NCBI GenBank assembly: GCA_018401415.1
Contig: JAGYKV010000017.1
Coordinates: 756,001 to 820,000 of the forward strand
Direction of reading: 5' to 3'
From: Candidatus Nanopelagicales bacterium
Lineage (GTDB): Bacteria; Actinomycetota; Actinomycetes; S36-B12
Length of the DNA: 64,000 nt
Shown here: positions 46,783 through 57,310 of the stretch, one piece after another
Position numbering within the stretch: the stretch's first letter is position 1
Layout of the letters: each line of letters opens with the position of its first letter
Notes under the pieces: model-generated
Database searches by the model: none
Told to the model about the DNA's origin: nothing
The model's input: the letters and a program-made list of their open reading frames with translations, nothing else
Program-made: the position numbers and the translations under genes

Positions 46783-48165
46783 ATGACTTCTGCTGATACA
46801 ACTTCTGCCGACGTAGTAATTCTGGGAGGAGGCAGCGGCGGTTACGCCTGCGCGCTCAGGTCCGCGGAACTAGGGCTTTCGGTTGTCCTCATTGACAAAG
46901 ACAAACTGGGTGGAACGTGCTTACATCGCGGATGCATTCCCACCAAGGCTCTCCTGCATGCAGCCGAGATCGCTGACTCGAGTCGAGAGTCGGCGCATTT
47001 TGGAGTAAACACCACTCTGAATGGTATCGATATGCCCAAAGTGAATGAGTATCGCGATGGTGTCGTCGGTCGCTTGTATAAGGGACTCCAAGGATTGGTC
47101 AAAAGTCGCAATGTCACTTTTGTTGAAGGTGAAGGCAAGCTGATCGCGCCGAATACGGTCGAGGTGAACGGTCACAAGTACACCGGAAAAAATGTTGTCC
47201 TTGCAACGGGCTCGTATGCACGGTCTATTCCTGGGCTGGAGATCACCGGAAAAATCATGACCTCGGATCAAGCTCTGGAGCTTGACTTCGTCCCGCAGAG
47301 TGTGATTGTTCTCGGCGGTGGGGTGATCGGCGTGGAATTCGCCAGCGTCTGGAAATCATTTGGCTCAGATGTCACCATTGTCGAGGGGCTCCCCCATCTC
47401 GTGCCCAATGAAGATGAATCTTGTTCAAAAGCTCTTGAACGCGCCTATCGCAAACGCGGCATTACATTGATTTTGGGAACCAAGTTCGCCTCCGCGACCC
47501 AAGATGCCCAAGGCGTGCATGTCACCCTCGACAACGATAAAACCCTCGACGCCGATCTACTTCTGGTGGCAATTGGTCGCGGCCCCAATACCGAAGGCAT
47601 GGGATTTGAAGCCCAAGGAGTCGCCATGGAACGTGGCTGGGTAGTTGTGGATTCACGCCAACGCACCAACGTGCCAAACGTCTTCGCAGTCGGCGACATC
47701 ACACCTGGCCTACAACTTGCGCACCGCGGATTCCAGCACGGAATATTCGTGGCCGAGGAAATCGCCGGACTCAATCCCGTGGTGATTGAGGACATTAATA
47801 TCCCGAAAGTCACATACTGTGAACCGGAAGTGGCCAGCGTTGGCATGACCGAGGCTCAGGCCAAGGCTGCTTACGGCGACGATGCCATCTCCTATGAATA
47901 CAACCTGGGCGGAAATGGTAAGAGTCAAATTCTTGGCACCGCAGGTTTCATCAAGTTGGTGCAAAAGAAGGACGGTCCGGTCATTGGTATTCATATGGTG
48001 GGTTCTCGGGTAGGTGAACAAATCGGGGAAGCTCAGTTGATTGTCAATTGGGAGGCCTATCCTGAAGATGTTGCAACTTTGATCCATGCCCACCCAACCC
48101 AGAACGAGGCCATGGGCGAAGCCCACCTCGCTCTCGCAGGAAAGCCATTGCACGCCCACGCATAG
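46783..48165 (+). CDS. lpdA: Dihydrolipoyl dehydrogenase
   Basis: 460 aa. FAD GGGSGGYACALRSAELG, redox disulfide GGTCLHRGCIPTK, NAD site VLGGGVIGVEFASVW, second FAD ANVFAVGDITPG-type block and C-terminal His-Glu HAHPTQNEAMGEA. Reoxidises lipoamide in the 2-oxoacid dehydrogenase and glycine cleavage complexes. ATG 46783 chosen; frame open to 46738. Directly upstream of the E2 gene (33 bp). Confidence 0.96.
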   Translation: MTSADTTSADVVILGGGSGGYACALRSAELGLSVVLIDKDKLGGTCLHRGCIPTKALLHAAEIADSSRESAHFGVNTTLNGIDMPKVNEYRDGVVGRLYKGLQGLVKSRNVTFVEGEGKLIAPNTVEVNGHKYTGKNVVLATGSYARSIPGLEITGKIMTSDQALELDFVPQSVIVLGGGVIGVEFASVWKSFGSDVTIVEGLPHLVPNEDESCSKALERAYRKRGITLILGTKFASATQDAQGVHVTLDNDKTLDADLLLVAIGRGPNTEGMGFEAQGVAMERGWVVVDSRQRTNVPNVFAVGDITPGLQLAHRGFQHGIFVAEEIAGLNPVVIEDINIPKVTYCEPEVASVGMTEAQAKAAYGDDAISYEYNLGGNGKSQILGTAGFIKLVQKKDGPVIGIHMVGSRVGEQIGEAQLIVNWEAYPEDVATLIHAHPTQNEAMGEAHLALAGKPLHAHA

Positions 48166-48198
48166 GTATCTTTCAATCCACAACCCAAGGAGCAGTCA

Positions 48199-49925
48199 AT
48201 GTCGGTCTCGGTGAAAATGCCACAACTTGGCGAAAGCGTTACCGAAGGCACCATCACTCGTTGGCTCAAGAACGTCGGTGATCACGTCACCGCTGACGAA
48301 CCACTTGTCGAAATTTCCACCGACAAAGTCGACACGGAAATTCCCTCGCCCGTTACCGGTGTGATCCTTTCTCTCTCGGCTCAGGAGGACGATGTCATTG
48401 AAGTAGGCGGTGAACTCGCTCTCATTGGCGAGGAATCTGAAGTGGGTTCCCCAACCCCCGAACCAACCCCCGAAGTTGTTTCTGTCGAAATAGCTCCTGA
48501 AGCCGAGTCTCCTGACGCCGAGTCTCCGAGCCCGTTGTTTTCGAAGAAGTCGCCTCCACCCCGTCAACTGCCAATGACACGGTCATCAGTTTGCCTGCAC
48601 TGGGTGAGAGTGTGACCGAAGGAACAATCACCAGATGGTTAAAAGCGGTTGGTGACCAGGTGGCAGTCGATGAACCGATAGTGGAAATCTCAACCGACAA
48701 AGTGGACACCGAGATTCCAGCCCCCGTGGCGGGTATTTTGATCTCCATTGCGGCTCCAGAAGACTCCGTTGTTGAAGTGGGCGGTGAATTGGGCCGCATC
48801 GGGACACAACTTGGTACTTCTGCTCCTGCTACTCCTGCTCCTCCCGCTGCTCCTGCTGAACCGGTTGCTCCCGCTGCACCGGTTGCTCCCACTCCACCCG
48901 CTGCAAGCAGCGCTGCTGAGCCGGTTGCTGTCGATGACAGCGCGGGTGAGAGTTACGTCACTCCCCTTGTGCGTCGATTGGCCGCCGAGACGGGCGTGGA
49001 TTTGGCCAAGGTGCAAGGTACCGGGGCTGGCGGCCGGATCACCAAGGCGGATGTCTTGGGTGCAGTGGGTAATCAACCAGCACCTGCGCCAGTTTTAAGT
49101 GCGCCTCCCGCTACCGCGCCAACGACCGAAACTCAACCCAAAGCGACACCTTCTCGCCCGGCACCGTCGACACCAAGTTCATCACCCGCACCCGCCGGGC
49201 CGGTGGCGGGAACAACCCAGCCACTATCTCGATTGCGAAAAGTGATTGCAGAACGCATGGTCGAGTCCCTTCGGGTCTCCGCGCAACTCACCACCGTGGT
49301 GGAAGTCGATGTCACTCGCATAACTGCATTGCGTAATCGAGTGAAGACTTCATTTGAACAGCGCGAGGGAGTGAAACTCACCTACATGCCGTTCTTTGTG
49401 AAGGCTGCCGTTGAAGCACTCAAGCAGTATCCGCAGGTCAATGCCTCCATTGATATGTCCGCAGGAACGGTCACCTACTTCAGCGCCGAAAATATCGGTA
49501 TCGCTGTTGATACCGAACGAGGACTTCTTGTTCCGGTCGTACACAATGCGGGTGAGCTCAATATTGCAGGCATCAGCCGTCGAATCGCTGATCTAGCCGA
49601 TCGCACGCGGTCAGGAAAAGTCTCCCCCGATGACCTTTCCGGTGGAACATTCACCGTGACCAATACCGGCAGCCGCGGCGCTCTATTTGATACACCGATT
49701 GTCAATCAACCTCAGGTTGCGATTCTTGGTACGGGTGCCGTGGTGAAGCGCCCGATCGTCGTCACCGACGACAGTGGTCAAGACGTTATTGCAATCCGCT
49801 CAATGGTCTACCTCGCCCTCTCCTATGACCACAGGTTGGTCGACGGCGCAGACGCAGCCCGCTTCCTCACCACCATGAAGTCACGCCTCGAAGATGCCGC
49901 ATTTGACGCCGAACTGGGAATTTAG
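48199..49925 (+). CDS. sucB: Dihydrolipoyllysine acyltransferase E2 with two lipoyl domains, frameshifted
   Basis: Two lipoyl domains ([11 protein letters not shown] with Lys43, and again in the second domain), an Ala/Pro linker, a peripheral-subunit-binding domain ([19 protein letters not shown]...GRITKADVL) and a catalytic domain ending [14 protein letters not shown]. One C is missing near 48525-48527: the first frame ends at 48615, and the second carries [19 protein letters not shown] into LPALGESV. Corrected length 575 aa. E2 of the 2-oxoglutarate and/or pyruvate dehydrogenase complex (DlaT-type in mycobacteria). An AGGAGC lies before ATG 48199. Confidence 0.92.
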
Positions 49926-49927
49926 CC

Positions 49928-50818
49928 GTGAAAATCGCGGTGACCGGGGCTTCGGGTCTTATTGGTCAACCGCTGGTGGCGCATTTGCGCGATCAGGGTC
50001 ACGACGTGTACCGAATGGTTCGCAGGGCAACGTCAGCGCCAGATGAAATCACCTGGAACCCCGAATCGGGATTTGTTGATCTAGAAAAACTCGCCGGCAC
50101 CGAGGCGGTTATTCACTTGGCCGGTGCGGGTGTGGGCGACCACAGGTGGACAGATGCTTACAAGAAGGAAATCCGCGATAGTCGCGTCAAAGGGACCGAC
50201 ACCATCGCTCGGGCTATTGCATCCCTTGATCCCAAACCCCGTGTTTTTGTGAGTGGATCCGCCATCGGGTTTTATGGAGACACGGGCGACCGGGTAGTGA
50301 CGGAAACGGATCCCGCCGGACACGGCTTCCTTGCCGATGTTGTTGTCGCATGGGAAGCTGCCGCCAACCCAGCTCGCGACGCCGGTATTCGAGTTGTTCA
50401 TCCCCGAACCGGGCTCGTTGTAGCTGGCAATGGAGGCGCCTGGGGCCGAATGTTTCCTCTCTTCAAAGCGGGAGTCGGTGGCAAACTAGGTAGCGGAAAG
50501 CAATACTGGTCTTGGATTTCATTGCGCGATGAAGTAAACGCGCTCACGTATCTCGTGGAGAACGAATCGCTCATGGGACCGGTGAACTTGACCGCACCCA
50601 CACCGCAGACAAATGCCGAGATAACGAAGGTCATGGGTTCGGTACTGGGTCGCCCAACTCTCCTCGCAGTTCCAAGCATTGCACTCAAAACAGTTCTGGG
50701 TGAGTTTTCCTCGGAGGTACTTGGTAGTGCACGGGTTCTTCCCGCGGTACTTGAGCAAAAGGGTTTCACCTTTCAGGACACCACGGTCGAGTCCGCAATT
50801 CGCCAGGCACTCGTCTAG
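49928..50818 (+). CDS. TIGR01777 family NAD(P)-binding epimerase-like protein
   Basis: 296 aa extended SDR (SDR39U1/YfcH). GASGLIGQPLV (8-17) binds the dinucleotide, HLAGAGVGDHRW and SGSAIGFYGDTGD are family signatures, and a DUF1731-like C-terminus ends with VLEQKGFTFQDT. Reaction unknown. Starts GTG 49928, 2 bp after sucB, as in the mycobacterial dlaT-Rv2216 pair. Confidence 0.9.
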   Translation: MKIAVTGASGLIGQPLVAHLRDQGHDVYRMVRRATSAPDEITWNPESGFVDLEKLAGTEAVIHLAGAGVGDHRWTDAYKKEIRDSRVKGTDTIARAIASLDPKPRVFVSGSAIGFYGDTGDRVVTETDPAGHGFLADVVVAWEAAANPARDAGIRVVHPRTGLVVAGNGGAWGRMFPLFKAGVGGKLGSGKQYWSWISLRDEVNALTYLVENESLMGPVNLTAPTPQTNAEITKVMGSVLGRPTLLAVPSIALKTVLGEFSSEVLGSARVLPAVLEQKGFTFQDTTVESAIRQALV

Positions 50819-50824
50819 TCGATC

Positions 50825-52111
50825 GTGAAAGTCGATGTCGCAATTGTGGGCGCCGGGCTCGCCGGTCTTGCAGCCGCACGTCAACTATCGATCCATGGGT
50901 TCAGCATTGCCCTGTTCGAAGCTGATTCCAGAGTAGGCGGACGCGTTCAGAGTGATCACCACGACTCTGGCGCGATAATGGATCGCGGTTTTCAACTGTA
51001 TAACCCCGCGTATCCAGAAGCAGCGCGAGTACTTGACCACTCCGCTTTGGACCTGCGTTCCTTTACTTCCGGGTTGATTTCCTGCACCACGCATGGAAAC
51101 CTCCGTCTTGCCGATCCTCGAAAAGTCCCGCAGTGGGCACCTGCATCTGCCCTGCCACCCTCCGGTTCACTCCGCTCAAAACTTTCATTTATCCGCTATG
51201 CACTCGAACAGCGCAACCGTTCAGCTCGGACAATCGCTTCCCAACCAGAACAATCCGCCGCGCAGGCGCTGTCCAATGCTGGCGTTAACGGTGATTTTTA
51301 TCGGGAAATTATTCAACCGTTTCTCGCTGGCGTATTTCTTGAATCGGAATTGAACACCTCGTCACGCTTCTTGGATCTCATTCTCAAGAGTTTCCTCCGC
51401 GGTTCACCGTCTGTTCCTTCGCGCGGAATGCAAACTATTCCCGATCAACTAGCAGATGCTCTGCCCGACGGGGTCATTCACCTCAACACACCGGTCGCAG
51501 CGGTCACCGAAGACTCCGTAACCGCGGCTGGTCGCAATTGGCAGGCTCAGGCAGTGATCGTTGCCGTCGACTCAACAACTGCCCATCAATTGGTTGGTGT
51601 GCAATCTGCACCATGGAACTCTGTAACAACGTGGTACCACCTTGCTCCACGAACCGAGCTCACCCACGGCAAACCGGTTCTGGTGGTCAACGGGGGCGGT
51701 GTGGGCGCACTCTCCGATTCATCGATTATTAATTCCGTGGTCCTGACCAATGCTGCGCCGGAGTATGCACCAGGGCATTCACTTATTTCCACTTCGGCGA
51801 TTGGAATTCACCCACGAGACCTACCCCTTCATGGCGCTCTGACGAAAATGTACGAGACGAATACTTCGTCGTGGGAGCTCATTGGCCACTATCCGATCTC
51901 ACATGCACTACCGGCCATGTCGGTACCACTGACAGTTGAGAAACCCGCTCGCCACGGCCCGGTGTTTCTTGCAGGTGACTACCGAGCAACATCGAGTATT
52001 CAAGGAGCCATGGTGAGCGGGCGGCGGGCGGCGGACTCTGCGATCCGACAACTACTTGAATTGTCGGACACCGACACACCTTTCGAGGGGCGCGAACATG
52101 TCAGAGCTTGA
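50825..52111 (+). CDS. FAD-dependent amine oxidase/protoporphyrinogen-oxidase-like protein
   Basis: 428 aa. Rossmann FAD motif [17 protein letters not shown] (5-21), [12 protein letters not shown], and a C-terminal FAD-contact [24 protein letters not shown]. Resembles actinobacterial FAD/NAD-binding oxidoreductases of the amine oxidase family; carotenoid or polyamine type not resolvable. Start GTG 50825. Ends 14 bp into lipB, so translation is coupled. Confidence 0.85.
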   Translation: MKVDVAIVGAGLAGLAAARQLSIHGFSIALFEADSRVGGRVQSDHHDSGAIMDRGFQLYNPAYPEAARVLDHSALDLRSFTSGLISCTTHGNLRLADPRKVPQWAPASALPPSGSLRSKLSFIRYALEQRNRSARTIASQPEQSAAQALSNAGVNGDFYREIIQPFLAGVFLESELNTSSRFLDLILKSFLRGSPSVPSRGMQTIPDQLADALPDGVIHLNTPVAAVTEDSVTAAGRNWQAQAVIVAVDSTTAHQLVGVQSAPWNSVTTWYHLAPRTELTHGKPVLVVNGGGVGALSDSSIINSVVLTNAAPEYAPGHSLISTSAIGIHPRDLPLHGALTKMYETNTSSWELIGHYPISHALPAMSVPLTVEKPARHGPVFLAGDYRATSSIQGAMVSGRRAADSAIRQLLELSDTDTPFEGREHVRA

Positions 52112-52745
52112 AGTCATTGAATTGGGATCCCAGGTGGATTACCAGTACGCGTGGGATCTGCAGCGCAGCATTCATGCCGAGGTGGTCGCTGGAACCCGAC
52201 CCAATACGGTGTTACTGCTCGAGCACAATCCGGTGTACACGGCAGGAAAACGAACCGACCCCACCGAACGACCCACCGATGCAACCCCGGTTATAGACGT
52301 AGATCGTGGTGGGAAAATTACCTGGCACGGCCCCGGTCAAATTGTGGGCTATCCAATTCTGCGCTTAACCGATCCCATCGACGTTGTTGCACATGTGCGG
52401 CGAATCGAGAGCATGCTCATCGACGTCTGCGCTGAGTTCGGCCTGCAGACAGAGCAGGTGGACGGGCGCAGCGGGGTGTGGGTGACATCAACTCTTCCAG
52501 CCCGAAAGATCGCCGCCATTGGGATTCGCGTTGCCCAAGGTGTGACCCAGCACGGGTTCGCCATCAACTGCAATAACTCACTCGATGCCTACCATTCGAT
52601 AGTCCCCTGTGGGATTAAGGACGCCACCGTGACCACCCTGAGCGAGGAAGTGGGGCGCACCGTGAGCGTCTCTGACGTGTTACCTGCGCTGAAATCCCGA
52701 TTACCCAACCTGATCCCCGAATACGCCGGAAAGAGGCAGCCATGA
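52098..52745 (+). CDS. lipB: Lipoyl(octanoyl) transferase
   Basis: 215 aa. Moves octanoate from acyl-ACP to lipoyl domains. [18 protein letters not shown], the Lys of RKIAAIGIR and the catalytic Cys in SIVPCGI are intact. ATG 52098 with GAGGGG ahead; the frame is open to 52056. Overlaps lipA by 4 bp. Substrates would include the SucB lipoyl domains encoded 2-4 kb upstream. Confidence 0.95.
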   Translation: MSELEVIELGSQVDYQYAWDLQRSIHAEVVAGTRPNTVLLLEHNPVYTAGKRTDPTERPTDATPVIDVDRGGKITWHGPGQIVGYPILRLTDPIDVVAHVRRIESMLIDVCAEFGLQTEQVDGRSGVWVTSTLPARKIAAIGIRVAQGVTQHGFAINCNNSLDAYHSIVPCGIKDATVTTLSEEVGRTVSVSDVLPALKSRLPNLIPEYAGKRQP

Positions 52746-53698
52746 CTTCTGACACGATTTTTACCGGTCCGAATCCGGAGGGTCGCAAACTCCTTCGCAT
52801 TGAAGCACGAAATGCTGAGGTGCCGATTGAGCGAAAGCCAGCGTGGATCAAAACCACCATGAAGACCGGCCCAGAGTTCACCAAGATCCGCAACCTGGTG
52901 GCAAGCGAGGGACTGCATACCGTGTGTCAAGAAGCCGGTTGTCCCAATATTTATGAATGCTGGGAAGACCGCGAGGCGACTTTCCTGATCGGTGGGGAAC
53001 AGTGCACTCGCCGTTGTGACTTCTGCCAGATTGATACTGGAAAACCGGGCCCCCTTGACCGAGACGAACCTCGTCGAGTTGCCGAGTCAGTCAAAACCAT
53101 GGGCCTGCGCTATGCCACCGTTACGGGCGTTGCTCGCGATGACCTCCCCGATGAAGGTTCGTGGCTCTATGCCGAAACAATTCGGCTGATAAAGGAACTC
53201 AACCCCGGCACGGGGGTCGAGGTTTTGATTCCCGATTTCTCAGCAAACCCCGAATTTCTCAAGGTCGTATTCGATACCCGACCGGAAGTTTTAGCTCATA
53301 ACGTGGAAACCGTGCCTCGAATCTTCAAACAGATCAGACCTGCATTCACCTATGAACGAAGTCTGAATGTGATCACACAGGCAAGGGACGCTGATTTGGT
53401 CACCAAGAGCAATCTGATTTTGGGTATGGGTGAGGAAGAATCCGAAATTGATCAAGCACTGGTTGATCTCCACGAGGCCGGATGCGACCTGATCACCATC
53501 ACGCAGTACCTGCGACCATCAAAACTTCACCACCCCGTCACGCGCTGGGCGCCGCCCGAAGAGTTCGTGCATTGGGACAAGCGCGCTGTCGAGATCGGTT
53601 TCGCCGGAGTCATGAGTGGACCGCTGGTGCGCTCGAGTTACCGAGCTGGACGGTTATACGCCCAAGCAAAGGCGCTCAAGGAAAACAAGAGTGCTTGA
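52742..53698 (+). CDS. lipA: Lipoyl synthase
   Basis: 318 aa radical-SAM enzyme. [13 protein letters not shown] (auxiliary cluster) and [10 protein letters not shown] (radical-SAM cluster), then [15 protein letters not shown] and the C-terminal [11 protein letters not shown] serine. Inserts two sulfurs into octanoyl chains. Coupled to lipB by ATGA and to the MOSC gene by an 8-bp overlap. Confidence 0.96.
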   Translation: MTSDTIFTGPNPEGRKLLRIEARNAEVPIERKPAWIKTTMKTGPEFTKIRNLVASEGLHTVCQEAGCPNIYECWEDREATFLIGGEQCTRRCDFCQIDTGKPGPLDRDEPRRVAESVKTMGLRYATVTGVARDDLPDEGSWLYAETIRLIKELNPGTGVEVLIPDFSANPEFLKVVFDTRPEVLAHNVETVPRIFKQIRPAFTYERSLNVITQARDADLVTKSNLILGMGEEESEIDQALVDLHEAGCDLITITQYLRPSKLHHPVTRWAPPEEFVHWDKRAVEIGFAGVMSGPLVRSSYRAGRLYAQAKALKENKSA

Positions 53699-54242
53699 TC
53701 CCCAACAGCCCATGACCCCAACTATCACCGCACTTCATGTGTGGCCGGTTGGTCAGGAGTTCCCCGATCCCACCGACTCCATCACCCTGGAGTGGGGCGG
53801 CGTTCCCGGTGATCGTCACTTCGGCGAGACCATGCCGTCAAATTCACGCGAGATGCATGCATTCAAGCGCGGCACGACAATCCGCAACTATCGGCAAATC
53901 TCCATTGTCGATCGCGCTGAACTTCACCAGATTGCTCAGCGGTTGGATCTCGACGAGATCATTGCCGGAACGATTGGCGACAATATCTGCACCGAAGGCC
54001 TTCCCGATCTCACCGCATTGCCACTCATGACTCGGCTCATGTTTCCCAGTGGGGCCTGCATCATGACGGGTGGGGAGAATAATCCCTGCACCATTGCCGG
54101 TGGCATGGTTGCGGCGCGCTACGGAACACTCCCCCACAAATTTCCCAAGGCAGCCATCCACCTACGTGGTATCACCGGCTGGGTTGAGCGTCCTGGCCTG
54201 ATCCGAGTGGGAGATCTGATTCAGATTGTGGGGTTGCACTAA
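53691..54242 (+). CDS. MOSC domain protein
   Basis: 183 aa beta-barrel MOSC fold. Conserved Cys in GDNICTEGL and in the NNPC loop ([12 protein letters not shown]), with [12 protein letters not shown] near the start. MOSC proteins handle sulfur on molybdenum cofactors or carry sulfur; role here unknown. GTG 53691 chosen because AAGGA lies 8 bases ahead; ATG 53712 lacks a site. Overlaps lipA. Followed by an 11-bp repeat array. Confidence 0.85.
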   Translation: MLDPQQPMTPTITALHVWPVGQEFPDPTDSITLEWGGVPGDRHFGETMPSNSREMHAFKRGTTIRNYRQISIVDRAELHQIAQRLDLDEIIAGTIGDNICTEGLPDLTALPLMTRLMFPSGACIMTGGENNPCTIAGGMVAARYGTLPHKFPKAAIHLRGITGWVERPGLIRVGDLIQIVGLH

Positions 54243-54271
54243 CTACCTGAACCAACCCACTCAACTTTCAA

Positions 54272-54336
54272 CCCATGCCTGACCCATGTCGGACCCATGC
54301 TCAGCCCATGCTCAGCCCATGCTCAGCCCATGCTCA
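54272..54336. repeat. 11-bp tandem repeat, six units
   Basis: Units at 54272, 54283, 54294, 54305, 54316 and 54327, best form CCCATGCTCAG; the first two differ by a few bases. A further CTCCTCTAGGC repeat (54337 and 54352) follows. Fills the gap between the MOSC and DUF4191 genes. Confidence 0.92.
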
Positions 54337-54369
54337 CTCCTCTAGGCCTCGCTCCTCTAGGCTGAGACC

Positions 54370-55047
54370 GTGGCAAAAGGCAAAATAAGGCAGAGTTTCT
54401 CCTCCATCGCGCAGAACTGGCGCATGACCGCGAAGTCATTCCCTTACCTATGGGCAGAAGTTCTCGGCGTATTCGTGGTCGTTTCCGCGATTGTCGCCCT
54501 TCCCGTGTGGCTCCTGGTCAACCCCATCACGGCGATTTTGATTGCCCTGCCGATTGGACTGCTCGCTGCGACCTTCTGGTTTAGTCGCCGAGCCATGACC
54601 GCCGCGTACGCATCTATCGAGGGACAACCCGGTGCCGCAGCTGCTGTTATCCAGTCGATCCGCGGAAATAAATGGGCGGTGACGCCTGCTGTTGCAATCA
54701 ATAAGAGTCAGGACATGGTTTCCCGAGTTGTGGGAAAGCCCGGGGTGATCCTCGTGTCAGAAGGTCCCGCCAGCAGAGTGACCTCCCTGCTGACCAATGA
54801 ACGCAAGAAAACTGCCCGCTGGGTAAGCGAGGTTCCCATCTATGAAATTCAAGTAGGAACCGGCGAGAACCAGGTGTCGTTGAAGAAACTCCAAAAAACC
54901 CTGAGCAAACTCCCCCGAAATTTACGCGGTGGCGAAGTGACCGAGGTGCGTCGCAGGCTAGATGCCCTCGGCAATGCCCAAAATGCACTACCCATTCCCA
55001 AGGGGCCCATGCCCACCAGCCCCCGGGCTGCTCGTCGCCCGCGCTAA
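54370..55047 (+). CDS. DUF4191 membrane protein
   Basis: 225 aa. Two transmembrane helices (about 31-55 and 57-75), then a soluble part with GVILVSEGPASRVTSLLTNERKK and a basic C-terminus. Actinobacterial family of unknown function, matching Rv2219 beside lipA. Start GTG 54370. Convergent with RDD; stops are 25 bp apart. Confidence 0.88.
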   Translation: MAKGKIRQSFSSIAQNWRMTAKSFPYLWAEVLGVFVVVSAIVALPVWLLVNPITAILIALPIGLLAATFWFSRRAMTAAYASIEGQPGAAAAVIQSIRGNKWAVTPAVAINKSQDMVSRVVGKPGVILVSEGPASRVTSLLTNERKKTARWVSEVPIYEIQVGTGENQVSLKKLQKTLSKLPRNLRGGEVTEVRRRLDALGNAQNALPIPKGPMPTSPRAARRPR

Positions 55048-55091
55048 CTCGCCGGAACTAACTCACCCGAACTAACTCACCCGAACTACTC
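55041..55091. repeat. 14-bp tandem repeat spanning two gene ends
   Basis: GAACTAACTCACCC at 55055 and 55069, a degenerate copy before (55041) and a partial after (55083). Covers the stop codons of DUF4191 (plus) and RDD (minus). Confidence 0.9.
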
Positions 55092-55464
55092 GGGAACCTA
55101 CCAGGCGATCTTGAAGCCCTCGTCCATCTGAATCAATCACGAGTGCGGGGATCACTAACAAGATTAATAGGGTTCGCGCCGCAATGCGCCAAGCGGCTAA
55201 CCGACCACCCTGCAGGTTCACCACTCGCAGGCCCAGGATTTTTTGACCGAATGAAGCTCCGAGCAAGAACGTGAAGAACACAATCTCTACATAAAAGATG
55301 ACAACCGTCGCAATCATGGAATCCCCTGAGCCATATGCATACTGGCGAAAAACGAGGACTGCGATTCCTAGGCTGGCAAACCAATCAATGGTGAGTGCGG
55401 CAAGACGGCGACCGAACCCCGCTGAAGATTGCGCCGGAAACATCAGGGGTCGCGGTGTGCTCAC
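55072..55464 (-). CDS. RDD family membrane protein
   Basis: 130 aa, about three transmembrane helices. RDD core: GFGRRLAALTIDWFASLG (Arg-Asp), ASFGQKILGLRVV and a final GLQDRLVGSRVV (second Asp). Family of unresolved function, found beside DUF4191 as in Rv2219A. GTG 55464 chosen (GTGA overlap with the permease stop); the frame is open further up. Its end lies in the 14-bp repeat. Confidence 0.85.
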   Translation of the reverse strand: MSTPRPLMFPAQSSAGFGRRLAALTIDWFASLGIAVLVFRQYAYGSGDSMIATVVIFYVEIVFFTFLLGASFGQKILGLRVVNLQGGRLAAWRIAARTLLILLVIPALVIDSDGRGLQDRLVGSRVVRVS

Positions 55465-56231
55465 GTAATGTCCTTGCGATTGGTCATCACGACCGCTGCA
55501 ATCGCAAGTATCACCGCGTAAGAAATGAGCAGTAGCGCGGCTGCCGGAACGCTCAAGGCATCTGTCCCACCGAACCCAGACGTGTTGGTGGCTTGCAGGA
55601 TTGAGTTGAGTGCACCACCGGGTAGCCACTTGCCAATCCAGTCAACAAAAACGGTGAGGAGTGCTTCCACGACAAATATCCAGACAAGAGCAATGACCAC
55701 GGCCGCAACTTGGTTCGTGATCAAGGCTCCAATCGCCACACCCAAAATTGCGTACAGCACTAGTCCGAGTAGCGCACCACCCAAAATCTGAATAACTTTC
55801 GTCCAGTCGACGGGTGCGTGTTCGACGGTGGTGAGCAGGATCGTGGCAACGATGACTGTTGCAATCCACATGAGTAAGGCAATGGCGAAAGCAAGAATTG
55901 AGTAAGTGATCATTTTGGCGAATATGACCATTTGACGCTTGGGTGTCGCCAAGAACGTTGACGAAATTGTTTGATTTCGGTATTCACCGCTCATGGCAAT
56001 GATTCCCAGAATCAAGACAAAAACTGATGCACCACCGACAGATGCGTAAATATTCGTGACCGCTGCCGGCTCCAAGAGACCATTAACATCTTCCTGACCT
56101 GGCGGGCCGGGAGTGAGATACACGCCGAGAACAACGGTGAGCAACACGAATGCCAATGCCGACAATGTCAAGATCAAAAGAAGCTTTGTGGTGAATACCT
56201 TGCGGAACTCCGACTTGATCAGGGAGATCAT
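55461..56231 (-). CDS. ABC-2 type transporter permease
   Basis: 256 aa, six transmembrane helices (ABC-2/CcmB-like fold). Helix 1 about 16-38, then an external loop, helix 2 with VFVLILGIIAMSGEYRNQT, the usual ABC-2 signature EYRNxTI, and the last helix before the stop. Pairs with the ATPase upstream (ATGA overlap). Probably an exporter of lipid or drug; substrate unknown. Confidence 0.9.
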   Translation of the reverse strand: MISLIKSEFRKVFTTKLLLILTLSALAFVLLTVVLGVYLTPGPPGQEDVNGLLEPAAVTNIYASVGGASVFVLILGIIAMSGEYRNQTISSTFLATPKRQMVIFAKMITYSILAFAIALLMWIATVIVATILLTTVEHAPVDWTKVIQILGGALLGLVLYAILGVAIGALITNQVAAVVIALVWIFVVEALLTVFVDWIGKWLPGGALNSILQATNTSGFGGTDALSVPAAALLLISYAVILAIAAVVMTNRKDIT

Positions 56232-57118
56232 GTGGTACTCCCTTCACTCTGCGTGAGTTCAAGGAACATGGATTCAAGATCAGGTGTTTTCTCCCTCAAC
56301 TCATGGAGTTCAACGGACTCGGTGAATGCTTGGTGTCCAATTTCCGCGGCGCTGACTCCAGTGATGATCAAGGAGCCACCCTCTCCCGAACGGACATTCC
56401 AACCCGGAACCCGCGTCAGGCGTTCAATATTTGGACCACGCACAACGACTTCCGCTGACCCTCCGTCAGAAAGGGATGCGAGTGAACCCTGATATGCCAA
56501 TGAACCGGTGCGAATAATGATGACGTCGTCCACGGTCTGCTGTACTTCTGAAAGAACGTGACTGGATACCAGCACCGTTATTCCTAACCCGGCTTGGTGT
56601 CGCAAAAAACTACGCAGCCAAGAAATCCCTTCTGGGTCGAGACCATTGGCGGGTTCATCGAGTATCAAGACTTTTGGATCGCCTAAGAGGGCAACCGCGA
56701 GGGCCAAACGCTGACGCATGCCGAGGGAATATCCCCCCACTTTGCGATTCGCGGATTCACTTAAACCCACCGTGTGCAGAACTTGGTCTACTCGTGATTC
56801 GGGAATATTCGCAACCGCTGCCATGACTCGGAGGTGGTTTCGGGCAGATCGAGCCGGGTGGAAACCACTTGCTTCCAAGGATGCGCCAATGACCGAGATC
56901 GGATTCTTGAGTTCCCGATAAGTTTGCCCGTCAATGGTCGCCGATCCAGATGTAGGGCTGACCAACCCCAAAAGGCACCGCAGGGTGGTGGTTTTGCCAG
57001 CACCATTGGGACCAAGAAACCCGGTTACTTTGCCTGGGGCAATGGAAAAGCTTAAATCCTTGACTGCCGTGACACCCGAACCGAAGCTCTTGGTCAGGTT
57101 TTTTACCTCAATGGCCAT
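56228..57118 (-). CDS. ABC transporter ATP-binding protein
   Basis: 296 aa. Walker A GPNGAGKTT (about 36-44), signature YSLGMRQRLALA, Walker B VLILDEPANGLD, then a C-terminal segment ending LFLELTQSEG as in export-type ATPases with ABC-2 partners. Overlaps its permease. Inserted between RDD and glnA1 compared with mycobacteria. Confidence 0.92.
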   Translation of the reverse strand: MAIEVKNLTKSFGSGVTAVKDLSFSIAPGKVTGFLGPNGAGKTTTLRCLLGLVSPTSGSATIDGQTYRELKNPISVIGASLEASGFHPARSARNHLRVMAAVANIPESRVDQVLHTVGLSESANRKVGGYSLGMRQRLALAVALLGDPKVLILDEPANGLDPEGISWLRSFLRHQAGLGITVLVSSHVLSEVQQTVDDVIIIRTGSLAYQGSLASLSDGGSAEVVVRGPNIERLTRVPGWNVRSGEGGSLIITGVSAAEIGHQAFTESVELHELREKTPDLESMFLELTQSEGSTT

Positions 57119-57204
57119 TTACCCATCCTATGGCCTGCCATCGGTTACCTGATTCCTCCCAATTCCCTGTGGAAAAGGGCAATCCGTGATGTCTGGTGCG
57201 GTCG

Positions 57205-57242
57205 TTAACATGACGGAAACAGACGGGATACCTCAGCGATAC
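57205..57242 (+). promoter_or_regulatory. GlnR-type box upstream of glnA
   Basis: Four pentamers at 11-bp spacing: TTAAC (57205), GAAAC (57216), GATAC (57227), GATAC (57238), each followed by 6 bases. This fits gTnAC-n6-GaAAc-n6-GtnAC-n6-GaAAc, the GlnR site of actinobacteria, with one or no mismatch per pentamer. It ends 68 bp before the glnA start, a typical place for a regulator of a nitrogen-limited promoter. Confidence 0.8.
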
Positions 57243-57310
57243 CCGCATCTTCTAGTGTTAGGTCGTGCCCGGGAGCGCCCGGGAATCTGCACCGAATACA
57301 GGAGGAACGA

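Noticed and set aside
48591..49925. Second, independent E2 gene starting at 48591
   Set aside because: It lacks a ribosome-binding site and begins inside the second lipoyl domain; the frame joins smoothly to 48199 after one base is added.
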